A DNA stretch of 64,000 bases from Agapetus fuscipes (taxonomy: Eukaryota; Arthropoda; Insecta; Trichoptera; Glossosomatidae): positions 1,922,001 to 1,986,000 of the forward strand of contig OX637353.1 of NCBI GenBank assembly GCA_951799405.1, written 5' to 3'. The notes beneath the pieces are model-generated. The model was not told the origin of the DNA. It was given only the letters and a program-made list of their open reading frames with translations, and ran no database searches. Positions 22,647 through 34,702 of the stretch are shown in pieces. How positions within the stretch are numbered: the stretch's first letter is position 1; the number at the start of each line of letters is the position of its first letter. The position numbers were made by a program, and so were the translations under genes.

Positions 22647-24038
22647 TTATTGCAATATTGGTGAAACATAGGGAATCTGCACATTCACTAAGTCTTTATT
22701 TTTATTTTTGTAGATTTCCAACGCTTCCAGAGCCATCAGTCTCCTCACTTCACACTCAGAGTGCATTACCTTGGTAATTTTCTACATTGGTAATATCGAA
22801 AGTATGGTCTTTATCAATGCAATGGTCTGCCATCTCAGAGTATGCAGATAAGCCTCTGAGTGCTCTGGAATGTTCTTTAAATCTTGTGCGTACTGATCTC
22901 CCTGTCTCACCAATATATAAAGCCTCACAGTCATTACATTTAATTTTATAAACTCCACCCATATCCAATTTATCTACTTTATCCTTATTGTTGAACAATA
23001 ATTTATGTAAATTGTTTTTTGTATAAAAAGCAAAGTTTATATCATTTTTTAATTTTGTATGAAATACTATTATTTACAAATAAACATTTTCGCCAAGGTC
23101 TATCTAAATTTTGATTAGTAATTACAGGATAAATATTTTTTTTTAAAATGTCCTGGATATCATGTTTCTTAATTATCTGTTTTATTTCATTTTCTTTATA
23201 CCCATTATTGATTGCAATATCCATAATACATTTGTATTCTTTCCTATATTCATCATCATCAAGTGGCAACTGTTGTAACCTATGGGCCATGGCATGAAAT
23301 GCTGACATCTTTTGTGAATATGGATGATTAGAAAATTTATGGATTATGGTATCTGTATATGGCTTTCTAAATATTCCAAATTTAAATTGACTATTTACAA
23401 TTTGGATGCTTATGTCTAAGAAATTTAAAACCTCCCCTGTTCAATCTCGAAAGTGAATTGAAGTGACAAATTAATGGAATTAATGAAATTTAAAAATATA
23501 TCCAACTGTCTTCTGGAACCTGTCCAAACACAAGAAATATCATCAACATATCTAAAGTAACAAAACACACACTTTAGTAATTGATTGCTTGATGAAAATA
23601 TTTGATTTTCAAAGGAATCCATATAAATATTGCTTAGTAATGGGGAAAGTTGGTTTCCCATCGGTAAAGAATCCAATATTTTGTAAAATTTTTCATCAAA
23701 TGAAAAATAATTTTGACTCATACACTATAATCTATAATCTAAGTTGCAAGATAACAAATATAATAACAAATACACAATTATAACAAATCAATAATTTGTT
23801 TCTTTTTATTTGAATCTGTGTAATTACTCTCTAATTTGTGTTCAATTATCTCCACAACTTCTGAAACTGGAACATTTGTAAAAATATTTTTAACATCAAA
23901 AGATACCAGTATTGAGTTTTCAGGTGGTTTCATGGTGATTAATTTTTGAGTTAATTCAAATGAATTTTTTATACTATATTTGGACGTGAATTGTGTATGA
24001 GTCAATAGTTGTGAGTTGAGTTGATAAAAATAATGCAA
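22647..24038 (-). pseudogene. Penelope-like RT with GIY-YIG endonuclease, multiple frameshifts
   Basis: Minus-strand order of blocks: RT box A as LVSFDVKNIFTNVPV (about 23905), the LPMGNQLSPLLSNIYMD box (about 23665), the catalytic YRYVDDISCVW box (about 23545), a linker with RLQQLPLDDDEYRKE and NNGYKENEI, then the GIY-YIG nuclease as GGVYKIKCNDCEALYIGETG and RTRFKEH (about 22960-22875), and a tail EVRRLMALEALEIY ending at TAA 22647-22649. YVDD and a C-terminal GIY-YIG domain are diagnostic of Penelope-like elements. At least four frame changes or stops break it, one just after the nuclease near 22760, so it is inactive. Confidence 0.9.
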
Positions 24039-24040
24039 AA

Positions 24041-25339
24041 AATAAGCGATCTACCGTATGATGGATGTAAGAATGTCTGATTACGATGGTTGGTTGTGGC
24101 CAACATTAACTGTGCATAGAAGGGAAGAATGAAATGAATAGATTAAGCACATAAACATTCGATGTTTCAGAAATGCAAGCGCGAGAAGGATAATAAAATC
24201 GTTGACATTTCTGCATGGTTGGCTTTTCTGCAAGCGATGAAATATGATATTTGAGAGGCAGATGCGGCGACCTCCACTCCATGAGACTTGGTTACATCTC
24301 GGCACAAATGTAGGAATTAATTGCTCGGATACCTCCGGGTGGTATTCATGAGATGGTATCAGGGACAATTTGCCATGCTGAAATATTCAACGTTTTGACA
24401 TTCCCTGTGTAAGCGCAACACTCGCTGCTAAACGAGACAAGTCCGGAATATACTTCACCCCTAGTACGAGTTATTCTTAACTAAAGAAGTGAGAAAGTAA
24501 ACCAAATAAGTAAATATTCGTACCTGACATAAAGCAAACAGTCGTACCAAGCCCATAGAAAAAAATGTACATCATTAAAGAATGACCAAAACGAAAGAAA
24601 AGTTGGCCATTTTTTTATTTGAATTTAGTCTATTCAGACGAGTCACGTTTTAACGAAGGTTTTTGAATGTGGTTGGACACATCGATGTGATATTTAAAAA
24701 TAACTCGTAATTAACGCAATTCCTTAAAGTTAAGGAGTGAAAGTTCAATTTTCAGCTCGATATATCTACGCGGATATGAAGAGATCACGAACCATTGCAT
24801 ATGAATGCTTTTAAAGTGGCTCAGTTTTGAATTGATGATAATGTATCGTCCGAAGTCCATCATAATTCCAGCAAGGGTTCACAATCTACAATATAATGCC
24901 CTCCATGAAATCCACCATGGTGCGTCATGACTTACGATGTAAACAACCAACAAGGAAATGTTTATTTTCATCTGTATTTGTATTTTATTTTACGGAATAT
25001 TCCAATATTATCTTAAACATAAAAACGCCATTAGAAACGAGGCCACAAGCATTGGGGAAGTATCGATTTGATATAAAATACTTAATGTCAGATTTCATTA
25101 AGGAGTGGATCGCGTTTTTATGTGTTTGGTATAAAACTTAATGAATAATTAGATAAAAGCGGGCGTAAAAATATCGCTAACTCTGCTTATAACATGGAAA
25201 GAACATAAACGGGGCGGGATCTCTAATCAGCGGTATTAACTTATTGATTTCAAAGAAACCTTCCGCAAAGAGCTTTTCTCATACTCTGCACAACATTACT
25301 AAAATACCAAGATAACATTACTTGAATCTTAAATACAAC
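24041..25339. other. no gene seen
   Basis: Less AT-rich patch at 24170-24400, but no open frame with recognisable content. Otherwise plain AT-rich DNA. Confidence 0.45.
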
Positions 25340-25585
25340 CAGTGTTATTCTTAGACATTTTGGTCGTCCGTTGAGCCCACGTTTAGACAAACTAATGATG
25401 CCTTGGCTAGAAGTCTAATCACCACGGTCATTCTTACCTTCCGAATATCGGTAATATTTGTATGAAGACTAATCAGCTGTTCACTTGCGGCCATTTTGGA
25501 TTGACAGGTATTTATACAAATGCATCATGAGTTTGTCAAAGAGCGTGGGCTCAACGGGTGACTAAAATGTCTAAGAATAGCACCG
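25340..25585. mobile_element. MITE with 60-bp terminal inverted repeats (older copy)
   Basis: The ends share TTATTCTTAGACATTTT, then GTCG/GTCA, then GTTGAGCCCACG and GACAAACT, inverted. The interior contains a palindrome-flanking ATACAAAT block. The second copy at 62047-62289 has the same ends and centre and a clear TTA target duplication; here no clean duplication is visible and the copy is more diverged. Confidence 0.85.
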
Positions 25586-25793
25586 GACATATTTTACTTA
25601 CACGCAAATAATACTTGATGTTTTATTGTTGCAAAATTGTTGTGTTGCACCGATACATATTATGTTTTTATTATAAAATGTCATTTTTGATTTCTTGGTA
25701 CGTTAGAAAAAAGAGCTAAGAGAAATAACGTTTAAATAAACGAGTGGTAGGTAAGAATCTATTTGCGAACAGCTAAAGACATTTTGATCAAAA

Positions 25794-26047
25794 TCTTAAT
25801 CTAAATCTAAGCTGCAAAGATATGTATCATTTGAGATTCATATTAAATGCATTCCCACAAGCAGACACGCATAATTTTGCGCTTACACATGCCGCATGTG
25901 GACCTACAATATGAAAAACCCAATCTCAAATGAACATAAGCCCTGCAAGTCTTGCCGACCTTCCCTGAAGCAGGGGTGACATTGACAAAGTGAACCATTT
26001 TTTACAGCATGGGTGGTCAGCTGCATACCAACCTATCAGTCAAGGAA
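25794..26047 (-). repeat. repeat D copy
   Basis: Full-length reverse copy: TCTAAATCTAA tail, CATGCCGCATGTGG palindrome, CCCTGAAGCAGGG, CATTGACAAAGTGAACC, and the start at GTCAAGGAAT. Confidence 0.9.
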
Positions 26048-26764
26048 TATGATATTGATACAAAATGATTTTCATTTCCAACAAGATAGCACAACAAAGT
26101 TTTAATTGAATTTATGATTTTGTTTGTTATAACTACTATTATGATAATTATAATGGCTGCAACGAAAGGAAATTACTATGTTTATATTTACTCCTTGATT
26201 TCTATTACCTTTATTGAACTTAATAAAAAATCTTATGAAATACTGTTTTATTTTCACAGCATTAATCAAAATTAAAATACTAATTTAGTGAAAATAATGT
26301 AGTGTTTCATTAGAATTTTTGCAAAGATTAGTAAAAACCAATAAATTTGAATTACAAAAATTATACAAGATAAATATTTACACTAAACATTGAAAAAAAG
26401 CAAGTTAGTAACCGCACACCTTTTAAATATACCTACGCCAGGAAATATTCAATGTTATCTTTAACCCAGAGAATTTAAGAATTTTAAAACTCTCTTTGTA
26501 AATATGTAGCGCATGTCATCAAGTGTCTCCGTTTGTGGTTTATATAAACCAAGTATAAGTCTTTTTATTGCTATGAAATTTTATGAAGTAAAAAAGTTAT
26601 ATCCGGCTTATGAATAAAGGCCACGTCAGCATAAAACTTAATTGGTCTTAAGGCTCAAAAAGTCGCGGATTTTCTTCCTCACAAAAAGCAAGTACTTAAG
26701 CAACATTTTTCACATATCTACATGGCCAACAGGTTCAAGTCGCTATTGACTAGCGTTTTTTTTT
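26048..26764. other. AT-rich stretch, no gene seen
   Basis: No open frame or repeat recognised. A TGTGAAAATAAAACAG-like block (minus, about 26245) resembles the Penelope-type repeats at 22.35 and 41.14 kb but is too short to assign. Confidence 0.4.
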
Positions 26765-26935
26765 AATAAAATATCGTTGGTTTGATCTGCATTGGAACCC
26801 TTGACTCTGGTTCAACCAATTTCATTGGGTAATTATAAAAAAAAATCATTGAAGATACAAAACAAAAAAATATTAATCTATGATGTTATGACCTGTTTCT
26901 GGGTGAATGGCATTCTCTTTACAAATTGGTTAATG
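26765..26935 (+). repeat. SINE-4 copy, 5' truncated
   Basis: Aligns with 58045-58258: CGTTGGTTTGATC (B-box region), CTGGTTCAACCAAT, ATTGGGTAATTATAA, GACCTGTTTCTGG and CTTTACAAAT. The Leu/Ser-tRNA-like 5' part present in the 58-kb copy is missing here. Confidence 0.65.
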
Positions 26936-26937
26936 CT

Positions 26938-27007
26938 CGCCACATGCAAAACCCTTCGGTGATAACGTGACAAAGAAGTTACACTATATGTGTAGCTTAG
27001 TTGTATT
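26938..27007 (+). repeat. SINE-2, 3' fragment
   Basis: Reads CTCGCCACATGC, CCCTTCGG, GATAACG, AGTTACACTATATG and TGTAGCTTAGTTG: the last 70 bases of SINE-2, here on the plus strand. It directly follows the SINE-4 copy. Confidence 0.8.
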
Positions 27008-27949
27008 GCAATGTAAATAACTGTCAGCTTTTTGTTCCTTCTTGACTCCTAATGCTCCCACCCAAGAGTCATTTGGAGCTAACAGCTTGAGCAGATTGCT
27101 CCTCAGCCATTATTCCAGCATTGAGCTTGTCCTCGCAGGTTCTGCCAACTGTCGTTTGGCCGCGTAATCTTTTTCAAGTGAAAAATAGCCGCTTTATTAT
27201 TCGTTAGGAGCAGGTGAAAAATTGCCCGTAATTTCAGACGAAGGAATCGCGTCTGCGTCTATTATTTTTGTTCGCGTTCTGACAAAGATATTGTGAATCA
27301 AAAATATCCTGAATAAATACCAAAATGTTCATATTTTAACGCGAAATTTCTTGCAAAGTACTAATAAATCGTTAAAAATACTTTTTAACATGGTGCTTAG
27401 TATCATAGGTTGTTTTGGAATTTTAGGAAGGTAACTATATTTATGTACTATATTATTTAATTCAAAATGAATTTTCACTGTGTGAATACAGAAACCCTAA
27501 AAAGTTTATATAATTTCATTCATTTCTTGAATCGGTCGATAACCTTTATACTAATAAACTTAGAAAAATGCAAATGTCAGTTAGACATGTCAGACAGAGA
27601 ATGCTCATGAATTATTTTAAGAATCGTTGTATTTTCTAAATAATGTATGGAACTATTTACAATTATAATAACTACATACACAGCTAAGTAATTAAACTTT
27701 TCTGATATTAGACGAACCGTTATGAGAGAACTTACATCATTCTCGACGTTTTGTTGGCAACATAGCCAACGTCTTCTCTAAAAAAAATCTTAAGCTTAAA
27801 TTTCTACCCTAGATATACTTGCATAAAAAAACATGAATGTTTTTTATTTGACCTATGAATACATACGTTTAAGTTAGAGCTTACAATTATATACACTGAT
27901 ATTAATTAGAATTACGTATAAGTTCTAAATTAATTTCTCGGACCTTTAT
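27008..27949. other. no gene; a hairpin near 27735-27778
   Basis: Minus strand at 27735-27778 reads GAAGACGTTGGC, loop, GCCAACAAAACGTCGAG, a decayed version of the hammerhead-like hairpin of the Penelope-type repeats. A sequence around 27465-27500 (TTTTCACTGTGTGAATAC) recurs at 41285. The rest is unassigned. Confidence 0.4.
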
Positions 27950-28236
27950 CTGAGGGTGGCAGGTGGCGCATCCGTACTAACTCAGAGCTGAGGTCCGTTT
28001 TTCAAGACCCAAACATATCACCGGTAATGAAATCAAGAAGACTTCAGTATGCCGGACATTTAGCACGTGCAGAGGACTCCAGGATGATCAGAAATGTCTT
28101 GAATGGTGTTTCCTCCGGTGTTAAACCACTAGGATATTGGGCAGACAACATCGGAACCGACGCCGACGTTATCAGAGAAAGGGAAGCATGGAGAGAAGTA
28201 GCACAAGACCGAGTCCTGGTGGATTGTGGTGCATGA
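27950..28236 (+). pseudogene. LINE, C-terminal end of reverse transcriptase ORF
   Basis: The frame reads WRIRTNSELRSVFQDPNISP, then VMKSRRLQYAGHLARAEDS and REREAWREVAQDR. 'WR.R.N.EL...F' followed by 'IK.RRL.W.GH..R' is a typical tail of arthropod non-LTR ORFs. The RT domain is absent and the fragment ends at a TGA at 28234-28236. Clade not assigned. Confidence 0.65.
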
Positions 28237-28904
28237 GCCTTCAAGGTTTGTATGCCGAAGAAATTAGTAAATATATTAGTTAATAAATTTCACTAAACAT
28301 TGTTGAAAAAGTCACCACTGTTTTACGGAAAAACGTGAAAAGTCCTCGAGATGTAATTCATACAGTAATAGTGCTCGGTGAGTTTTTTTTATCAATTTAC
28401 TGTACATTACTGTACCATGCTTTTTAAGGCTAAATCAATTTCTTTTTCCAAGTTTTTTTTTCCAATTTCTCACAGAATGAAGATTGATTATATCCTGAAT
28501 TTCATTAAATACGATTTCCCTGATTTCTCATTCCGCCTCCTTTGATTTTTATTTTTTTTAACTTTATTGGAAAAGGCGAGAGAATTTTCAATAAATTGTA
28601 TGCAGATATCGGATATCGTGAAGGATTATTTACACAACTTTTCTGACTTACATTTTGGCGGATTTCTGAATATCCGCCAGCACAAATTATTACTGACCGA
28701 GCCAAAGCCTAGAAAGTTGAAACTGAACACAAAATAAAACGGAAATAAAATTGAAATTCGATAATAACACGAAGAAAAGGTATTAAAAAATACTAGGTAT
28801 GTAATATTTTTAAGAAACACAAATAACATTTTTACTTTTGCTATTATTCTTGAATTTACATTTTGATTTAAACGAATCAAAAAGTAACTACTTACCATCA
28901 ATTA
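28237..28904. other. AT-rich stretch, no gene seen
   Basis: Overlapping short frames on the minus strand (28505-28901) are low-complexity and not credible. Confidence 0.45.
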
Positions 28905-28990
28905 TTTTTTCTTCTTCTTCTTCCTCAGTCTTTTTCAGTCCACTCCTGGACGTAGGCCTTCTCCAATCCTGTCCATTCCTGTCTATCGGC
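28905..28990 (-). pseudogene. RTE LINE, extreme 3' coding end with GAA tail
   Basis: Minus strand: DRQEWTGLEKAYVQEWTEKD, a stop, then GAA units. This is the same end as the fragment at 22.2 kb, so a second, more truncated insertion of that RTE family. Confidence 0.75.
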
Positions 28991-29339
28991 TGCTGTGTTC
29001 TTCAAATAATATACATGATAAATAGATGGTGTACCTATGTGAGTTTATTTCATAGCTTGTACCACGGGGAAAATAAATTTATCTTAAATTAAGAAGAAGA
29101 GAAATGACATAACAGCGTCATAAGCCAAAAATATGTAAGATACTAGCGATTTTTATTTGACAGCCGTCATTGACGTTTGCCGGGGAACTGAAACAAGACA
29201 ATTTTGCACAACAAATATCTCCGATCCTCCATATATTTCTGAAGCATTGATCAATTCAAGTAATATTATGTAGATTTGTAATACAAATAAAACTACCTAG
29301 GTATTAAAATTTCTATCATTGCTGTTTCTATTATTAAAC
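28991..29339. other. AT-rich stretch, no gene seen
   Basis: Nothing recognised on either strand. Confidence 0.5.
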
Positions 29340-29668
29340 TTTTTTTTTAAGAAATCCTGTGCGGGAGACTCCCTAGATTCTAGAGACTCTAGAGGTCTAT
29401 GACACTTGTTGTAGTGCCGCAGAAGTGTACAAGCTTGGTCGTCGCTACAAAGCGGCAATACTCCAACAAGACCCAGTTGCTGTAAGGCTGGATGGACCTT
29501 TAGTGACCGGTTTTTGGTAAAGGCTTTATGAATTTTTTCAACCCAGCGAAGTGCATACGAGTATTTGGAAATATAAATGGTATATTTTTGTGCTCCGCCG
29601 GGATCCGAATCCACAACCTTCCATTTACGAGTCCAAAGTGTTGCCACTGAACTACGGACCGGTCCAAG
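29340..29668 (-). repeat. SINE-1 type A, full length, with tRNA-like head
   Basis: Minus strand: GGACCGGTCCGTAGTTCAG with A-box region TAGTTCAGTGG, B-box region GGATTCGGATCCC, body ending CGACGACCAAGCTTG, then CTAGGGAGTCTCCCGCAC and a short poly(A) (29340-29348). The internal promoter boxes support a tRNA-derived, RNA polymerase III SINE. Three bases upstream of its head a 5S-like sequence ends. Confidence 0.85.
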
Positions 29669-29670
29669 AT

Positions 29671-29788
29671 GCCAACGATACGCGGTGTATCTGAGCAGTC
29701 ACCCATCCAAGTAGCATCCACGCCCAATGTTGCTAAACTTCGGTGATCTGATGAGAACCGGTGCTTTTAACATGATATCGTCGTTGAC
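29671..29788 (-). pseudogene. 5S rRNA-like sequence directly upstream of SINE-1
   Basis: On the minus strand, 118 bases run from GTCAACGACGATATCATG through CACCGGTTCTCATC, GATCACCGAAGTTTAGCAAC, ATTGGGCGTGG, ACTTGGATGGGTGACTGCTC to TATCGTTGGC. That is the order and length of an arthropod 5S rRNA, including the internal promoter region (AAGTTTAGCAAC...TACTTGGATGGGTGAC). Substitutions in the first stem and elsewhere make it a pseudogene or a SINE head. Normally a T-run terminator follows 5S; here the tRNA-like SINE-1 head follows after a few bases on the same strand. Confidence 0.85.
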
Positions 29789-31104
29789 AAAACATATAAA
29801 TGAATATCTAAGAAAAAACACATTGCTCAGAATGCAATTGATGGATGAAACTAAAACAAGTCTAGATCCAGCCCTGAAGTGAAAGAGCTTTCTGTAGAAA
29901 AATAAAGAGGTTAAATACATATCGTAAATCATTGTACGACTAAATACTAACAAATTGAAAAAAACGCTCTTTCAGCGGTTATTTCCGCGTGTATAAAGAA
30001 TTTCCCATTTTTTTGGCATCAAATCAGCCGTAGAATGACATCCCAGAGGAATATATATTTTCTACGTTACCGTAAATCAATAAAATTCATTATTCACCGT
30101 AGTTTTTCATCTCGGATCCGAGCGGAATGGGCGGAATCCGGTGAAATCCGGCAATTTCCCATCGAGCCTGGAAACTGAATTTCGTGAAAAAACGAAGGGA
30201 CAATGCGAAATGTAGCGCATGCTGCGCAAAAAATACTCGATTTTAATGGCGCGATGCAACAGTGCGGGGCTTTTTTTCGTCTCATTTGTTTGCAATCCAT
30301 ACTTTGAGTTAAAGTCCCGTAAAGCCGAAAGTCGACTTTGGTCCGTCACACGTATTTGCGAGAGGCAGAGAAAAAAGTTTGTACTTTTTTTTTTAACCAC
30401 GTGAAGTATATTTTTATTTTGTTTTAAAATACATCAGGTGTAGCTGTTAGCAGCAAAATAACCTCCAACATAAAAATGATAAAATAATGGATATTGCATG
30501 TAATGAATACAATGTTTTTTTTTAGTTTTGTCTACAATCTATAGGTAGCAGTTAGAGTTGATAGAAGGCTCTCTGTGGATGATTGTATATTTTTATGGTG
30601 CATATTAAATTGAAATGCTGGTCTAGTGACTTTAACTTGTGACACCTTGACGAAGAAAACGCTGAAGCATCTTACATTTAACTATGGAATTTCGATTCAC
30701 TTCTTTCAATGTCGTCTCAATAGATCAACAGGAAACACGTCTCTATTCGTTCAAAATTTGGCTTTTTTGGAAACACCACAGAAAACGTGAGAACGATTGA
30801 ATTATGAATCTTGAATAAAAAAGGTGTAAACAAATGTAAACTTTTTACAAAATGTATTGGAAACTATATCCAGAGGTAATCAAAGTAGCGGGAAAAAGTG
30901 TATATTTTTTACAAACCATGCTCTCGGACTTCACATGACCACTCACCAACTGACCGCGCACTGACTCCTGCAACACGTTGTGATCATCGTCACGGACTGG
31001 TTATCGAGCTGGAGATCAACTTTTATTTCCAAACCTTTAAAAGCCTCTCAAAGAATTGATATTGAATGGAGAGAAAATTTAAAACCCTCCACTGCTGCAA
31101 GATT
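29789..31104. other. no gene supported
   Basis: The block at 30100-30360 is less AT-rich, and short frames on both strands overlap there, but no domain or splice-site pair stands out. The remainder is AT-rich. Confidence 0.4.
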
Positions 31105-31312
31105 CACACATTTCCCCCTAGCCTTGCGCCAACCACTTCAGTGAAGGGGGGGTTTTCCCAGCTCCTGAGAGGGCTGGTACTCATTTCTTGGGAAGGCTGA
31201 GTAAATCTTGCTGGTTTTTTTTTATTTAAGGTTTGAAATAAACACCGAAACGGGAAATCATTTTTGACATCCTCGGTGGGATTCGAACCCGAGCTCTCGA
31301 CATAGAAAGACA
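31105..31312 (-). repeat. SINE-2 copy, 3' third missing
   Basis: Minus strand: B-box region GGGTTCGAATCCCACC intact, then AATGATTTCCCG, the AGTAAATCTTGC-like block and the CTTCACTGAAG region. It stops before the CCCCTTCGGGG hairpin. The A-box side is degraded. Confidence 0.8.
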
Positions 31313-32523
31313 TTGTCTTTTTTTTTCTTCTTTTTACCGAATAGATTTTTAACTGTAATGTTGATGCGTTCATTTTAATTAATCAGTTAACGCTGAATTT
31401 TTGGTACGGCAAAGTTTTCAGGTAGATCCGTTGCATTTTAAATTTTATGACTGTGACTCATTTTGGTGTAAAAAGGTCCCGACTTCACACGTAGGCATCA
31501 TATATTCATACAGACAGACAGTCACGTGTGCCGCTACTTGGTGCTCGGTACATTCTGGAAGTTGGGGCCTCGTGCATACCGCAGTGTTGAACATTTCATG
31601 CGGACGGCAGACCCGGTGGGGAATAGAAAAGTGCACCGTAAAGTATGGAGTTATCTTTAAGATTTATTGAAACACTCACCTGCATATTGTAGCGCGGCTC
31701 ATGCCCAGAATACGGCCACTCTATTATGCTCTCAAATAACTGAAACAGATGTCGTAGACATCGCAAATACCAGACGCGTGCATAGGGTATAGGCAAATAC
31801 ATTTCAGATTAAATATTACATACCATTCTTTTAAAATAACTAATAATTTGAAATTGACTGAAGTGCTGACGATGGCTCAAATCGAATTTAAATTTTGAAT
31901 TTTAAATCTCAATTTAAATCTTAAATGCGTTTTTTTATCATATATCGCCTACCTTTAAGGCGCAAGTGCCTATATAGGATGCACGCCCCTAGCAAATACA
32001 TATCTACTGTAGACTATAAGCGTCGTAACGATAGAAATGACTAAATACTTAAATTTGTAGAACCGTCGTTCAAATAATTGACCTGTTTTTTAGGCTACAT
32101 TAGAAAAGTGAATATTTTTTTTAGAGTTTGAGTGGTACCAACATTCTTTGTTTTCTTCTTAGTTGCATTAAATTACGTTATAAGCTATAATCAACTTATA
32201 AATATTTTTTTTGTATAGTTGTAGTGTGTATTAAGACTGAAAATTCATATTTGATTTTTGGTATTTTTTCTAGAACAAAAACAAGATAAATTTTTACTCT
32301 TTTAAAACACAGTTTAAATTTCACTTAATTTATTAATATACAAATGTTTTTGATCCCTCATAATCATATGATAATGATTTTATAGAATTCACCTTGTTAT
32401 ACTAAAGATCAACTTCGTAGTAGTTTGTTCATGTGGGGAGGCGAAGCGGCCGCCACCACACCAACACAGCCAGCCCACGCACACAGATACACAAGACAAA
32501 CAGTGCCATTATTCGTTAAATAA
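31313..32523. other. mostly AT-rich; holds one candidate exon (listed separately)
   Basis: Region 31400-31800 is richer in GC than its flanks and contains the candidate exon at 31680-31739. The 89-codon plus-strand frame at 31401-31670 lies next to it on the opposite strand and has no recognised content. Past 31,850 the sequence is plain AT-rich DNA. A GC-rich patch (32440-32490) lies just before the LINE. Confidence 0.4.
31680..31739 (-). CDS. candidate 60-nt internal exon of an unidentified host gene
   Basis: On the minus strand a pyrimidine-rich acceptor (ACATCTGTTTCAG) precedes 60 bases ending in ATGCAG, followed by GTGAGTGTT, an excellent donor. Only one of three frames is open: LFESIIEWPYSGHEPRYNMQ, phase 0 at both ends. 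Composition is balanced and protein-like, unlike the surrounding AT-rich DNA, and no repeat overlaps it. I do not recognise the protein. No flanking exon of the same gene was identified, so it may have very large introns. A chance splice-site pair cannot be excluded. Confidence 0.45.
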
Positions 32524-34702
32524 TTATATTATTCTAACATTAATTTTAAATTATTAGATGTAGGTAGATGTAATAATATTATTAGAGTGTATGATTGGTC
32601 TCAAATGTATAAAATGACCGATAGTAACCTAATTTTAAAATATTTTTACACTGTGATTTATAAAATTTTTGATTTGTGTGCTCCTAAAAAAAGGAGACCA
32701 TGTACAGGTAGGACTTATCCAATATGGTTTTCTCAAAGAATAATTGCAGACTTGAGATCTAAGAGACATCTGCATAATGTCTACCTGAAGAATAAAACCA
32801 AGAGTAACTATATTAAATTTAAAGAGAAACGCACTCAACTCAAGTCTGACATTGCTCATGCTCATAAGTCCTATCTAGAGAATATTCAGTCTGGAGTCGG
32901 AAATGGCTCAAGGGAATTTTGGAGGTATGTCTCCTCACTGAAAAAAGACAGCACTGTGAAGTACACATTGGCAGATGGGGATGAGATCACGACTGATCCT
33001 CAATTAGTCTGCGAAAGATTCTCAGACTATTTTCAATCTGTCTACAGTTCCCTGGTCCCTGAGTTAGATGTGGAAGTAATCCTTAATAACTCGCCTCTCT
33101 GTAATACCAACAGTATTGGAATTGAGCATTTTACGTTGGAAGAGGTACAAACCTGTCTGCTCAACATTAACCCAAACAAAGCAGCGGGTCCTGATAACAT
33201 TCCACCAGGCGTAATAGCAGCCTTATCCAATACTGTAGCTGAACCATTAAGGTTTATTTTTAATCTGTGTGTTGAACAATGTGAATTTCCTCAATTTTGG
33301 AAGTTAACAAGAGTCATTCCCATACACAAAGCAGATACAAAAACAGATGTCCGAAACTATAGACCTATCTCTATCTTATCGACATTTGCGAAGATCTTTG
33401 AAAGTTTAATTCATAAAAACTTACTGATTAACATTAAATCACGTATTACCATTCATCAACATGGCTTCCTACCAAAGAGGTCTACAATTTCCAATCTTCT
33501 CACATTAAGTGCAGAAATAGCCGAAAATCTGGATTCTCAGCACCAGACTGATGTGGTATATACGGACTTTTCTAAAGCATTCGACAGGGTAGACCATGAC
33601 GTCCTACTCAAGAAAATGCACGTATTTGGATTAAGTAAATCTCTTCTCTTACTTTTCGCATCATATTTAAGAAATAGACAACAATATGTTGATATTAATG
33701 GCTATACATCATTGACAGTTCAACCACTTTCTGGAGTCCCGCAAGGATCCAATTTGGGCCCACTGGCTTTTCTCATATTTGTCAATGACGTTGTTGGCAT
33801 CATAAAACATAGTTCGTGTCTATTATACGCAGATGACTTGAAGGTCTATACAAAGATTATAGACACTCAATGCTGCGTAAAATTACAGGAGGACTTGAAC
33901 GCATTAGCAGTTTGGGCTGAGCAAAACAAACTCTTCTTAAATTTTAAGAAATGCGTTATCATGTCCTTCACTAAATCTCATAATCCGACTTTTCATGAGT
34001 ATAGTATAGGTGGGCAAATACTAACTCGTGTGACCTCATTTAGGGATCTGGGAGTTGTCTTTGATCCCGGACTGAATTTCTCAGACCATATGACGCAGTT
34101 GACGACCGAATGCTATCGGCTTCTGGGTTTTGTTATTAGACTCTGTAAACAGTTTACAGAGCCCAGGGCGATGGCGGATGTCTTCAGCTGCGTCGTTCGA
34201 TCTAAATTAGAGTACGCTGTTGAGGTGTGGACACCTCATCAGCGGAAGTACATTAATATGTTAGAACAGCTCCAGAAGAAGTTCCTGAGGTACCTCCTCA
34301 TGAGAACGCAGGGAAACTACCCTCAGTTCATGCACCATGAGGACCTGCTTCGGGAAACTGGCTTCAGGAGCTTAGAAACTAGGCGCAACGGGACCCTGAT
34401 GGTGCTCACTTATAAAGTCATCAATGGTTTAATAGACAGTCCCACCCTGTTGGAGGGTTTCAGGTTGTTTGTACCAAATTACTATAATCGGGGGCGAGGT
34501 CATGATCTTTTTCATGTACCAATGAGCCGCACCGATGTCTTGGCACAGCATCCTTTAACTCGGAGTGTCAAACTCATTAATGAGTCAAAAATAGATATAT
34601 TTCAATATAATGTAGACACCTTCAAAAGTATGGTAAAAGAGTTCCTCCCAGCTTGTTGATGGCTGTGAGGGTGCACTGTAATTAGGGCAACCTGTTGTGC
34701 AC

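Larger units (their letters stand above)
22340..24040 (-). mobile_element. Penelope-like retroelement, 5' truncated
   Basis: Includes a broken RT/GIY-YIG ORF and about 300 bases of downstream sequence ending near a TTAAAACAATG-like block at 22345-22360. That 3' region holds a hammerhead-like hairpin (22389-22416), as reported for Penelope-like terminal repeats. The 5' limit is where RT homology stops at about 24038; the sequence beyond is unrelated. Confidence 0.75.
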
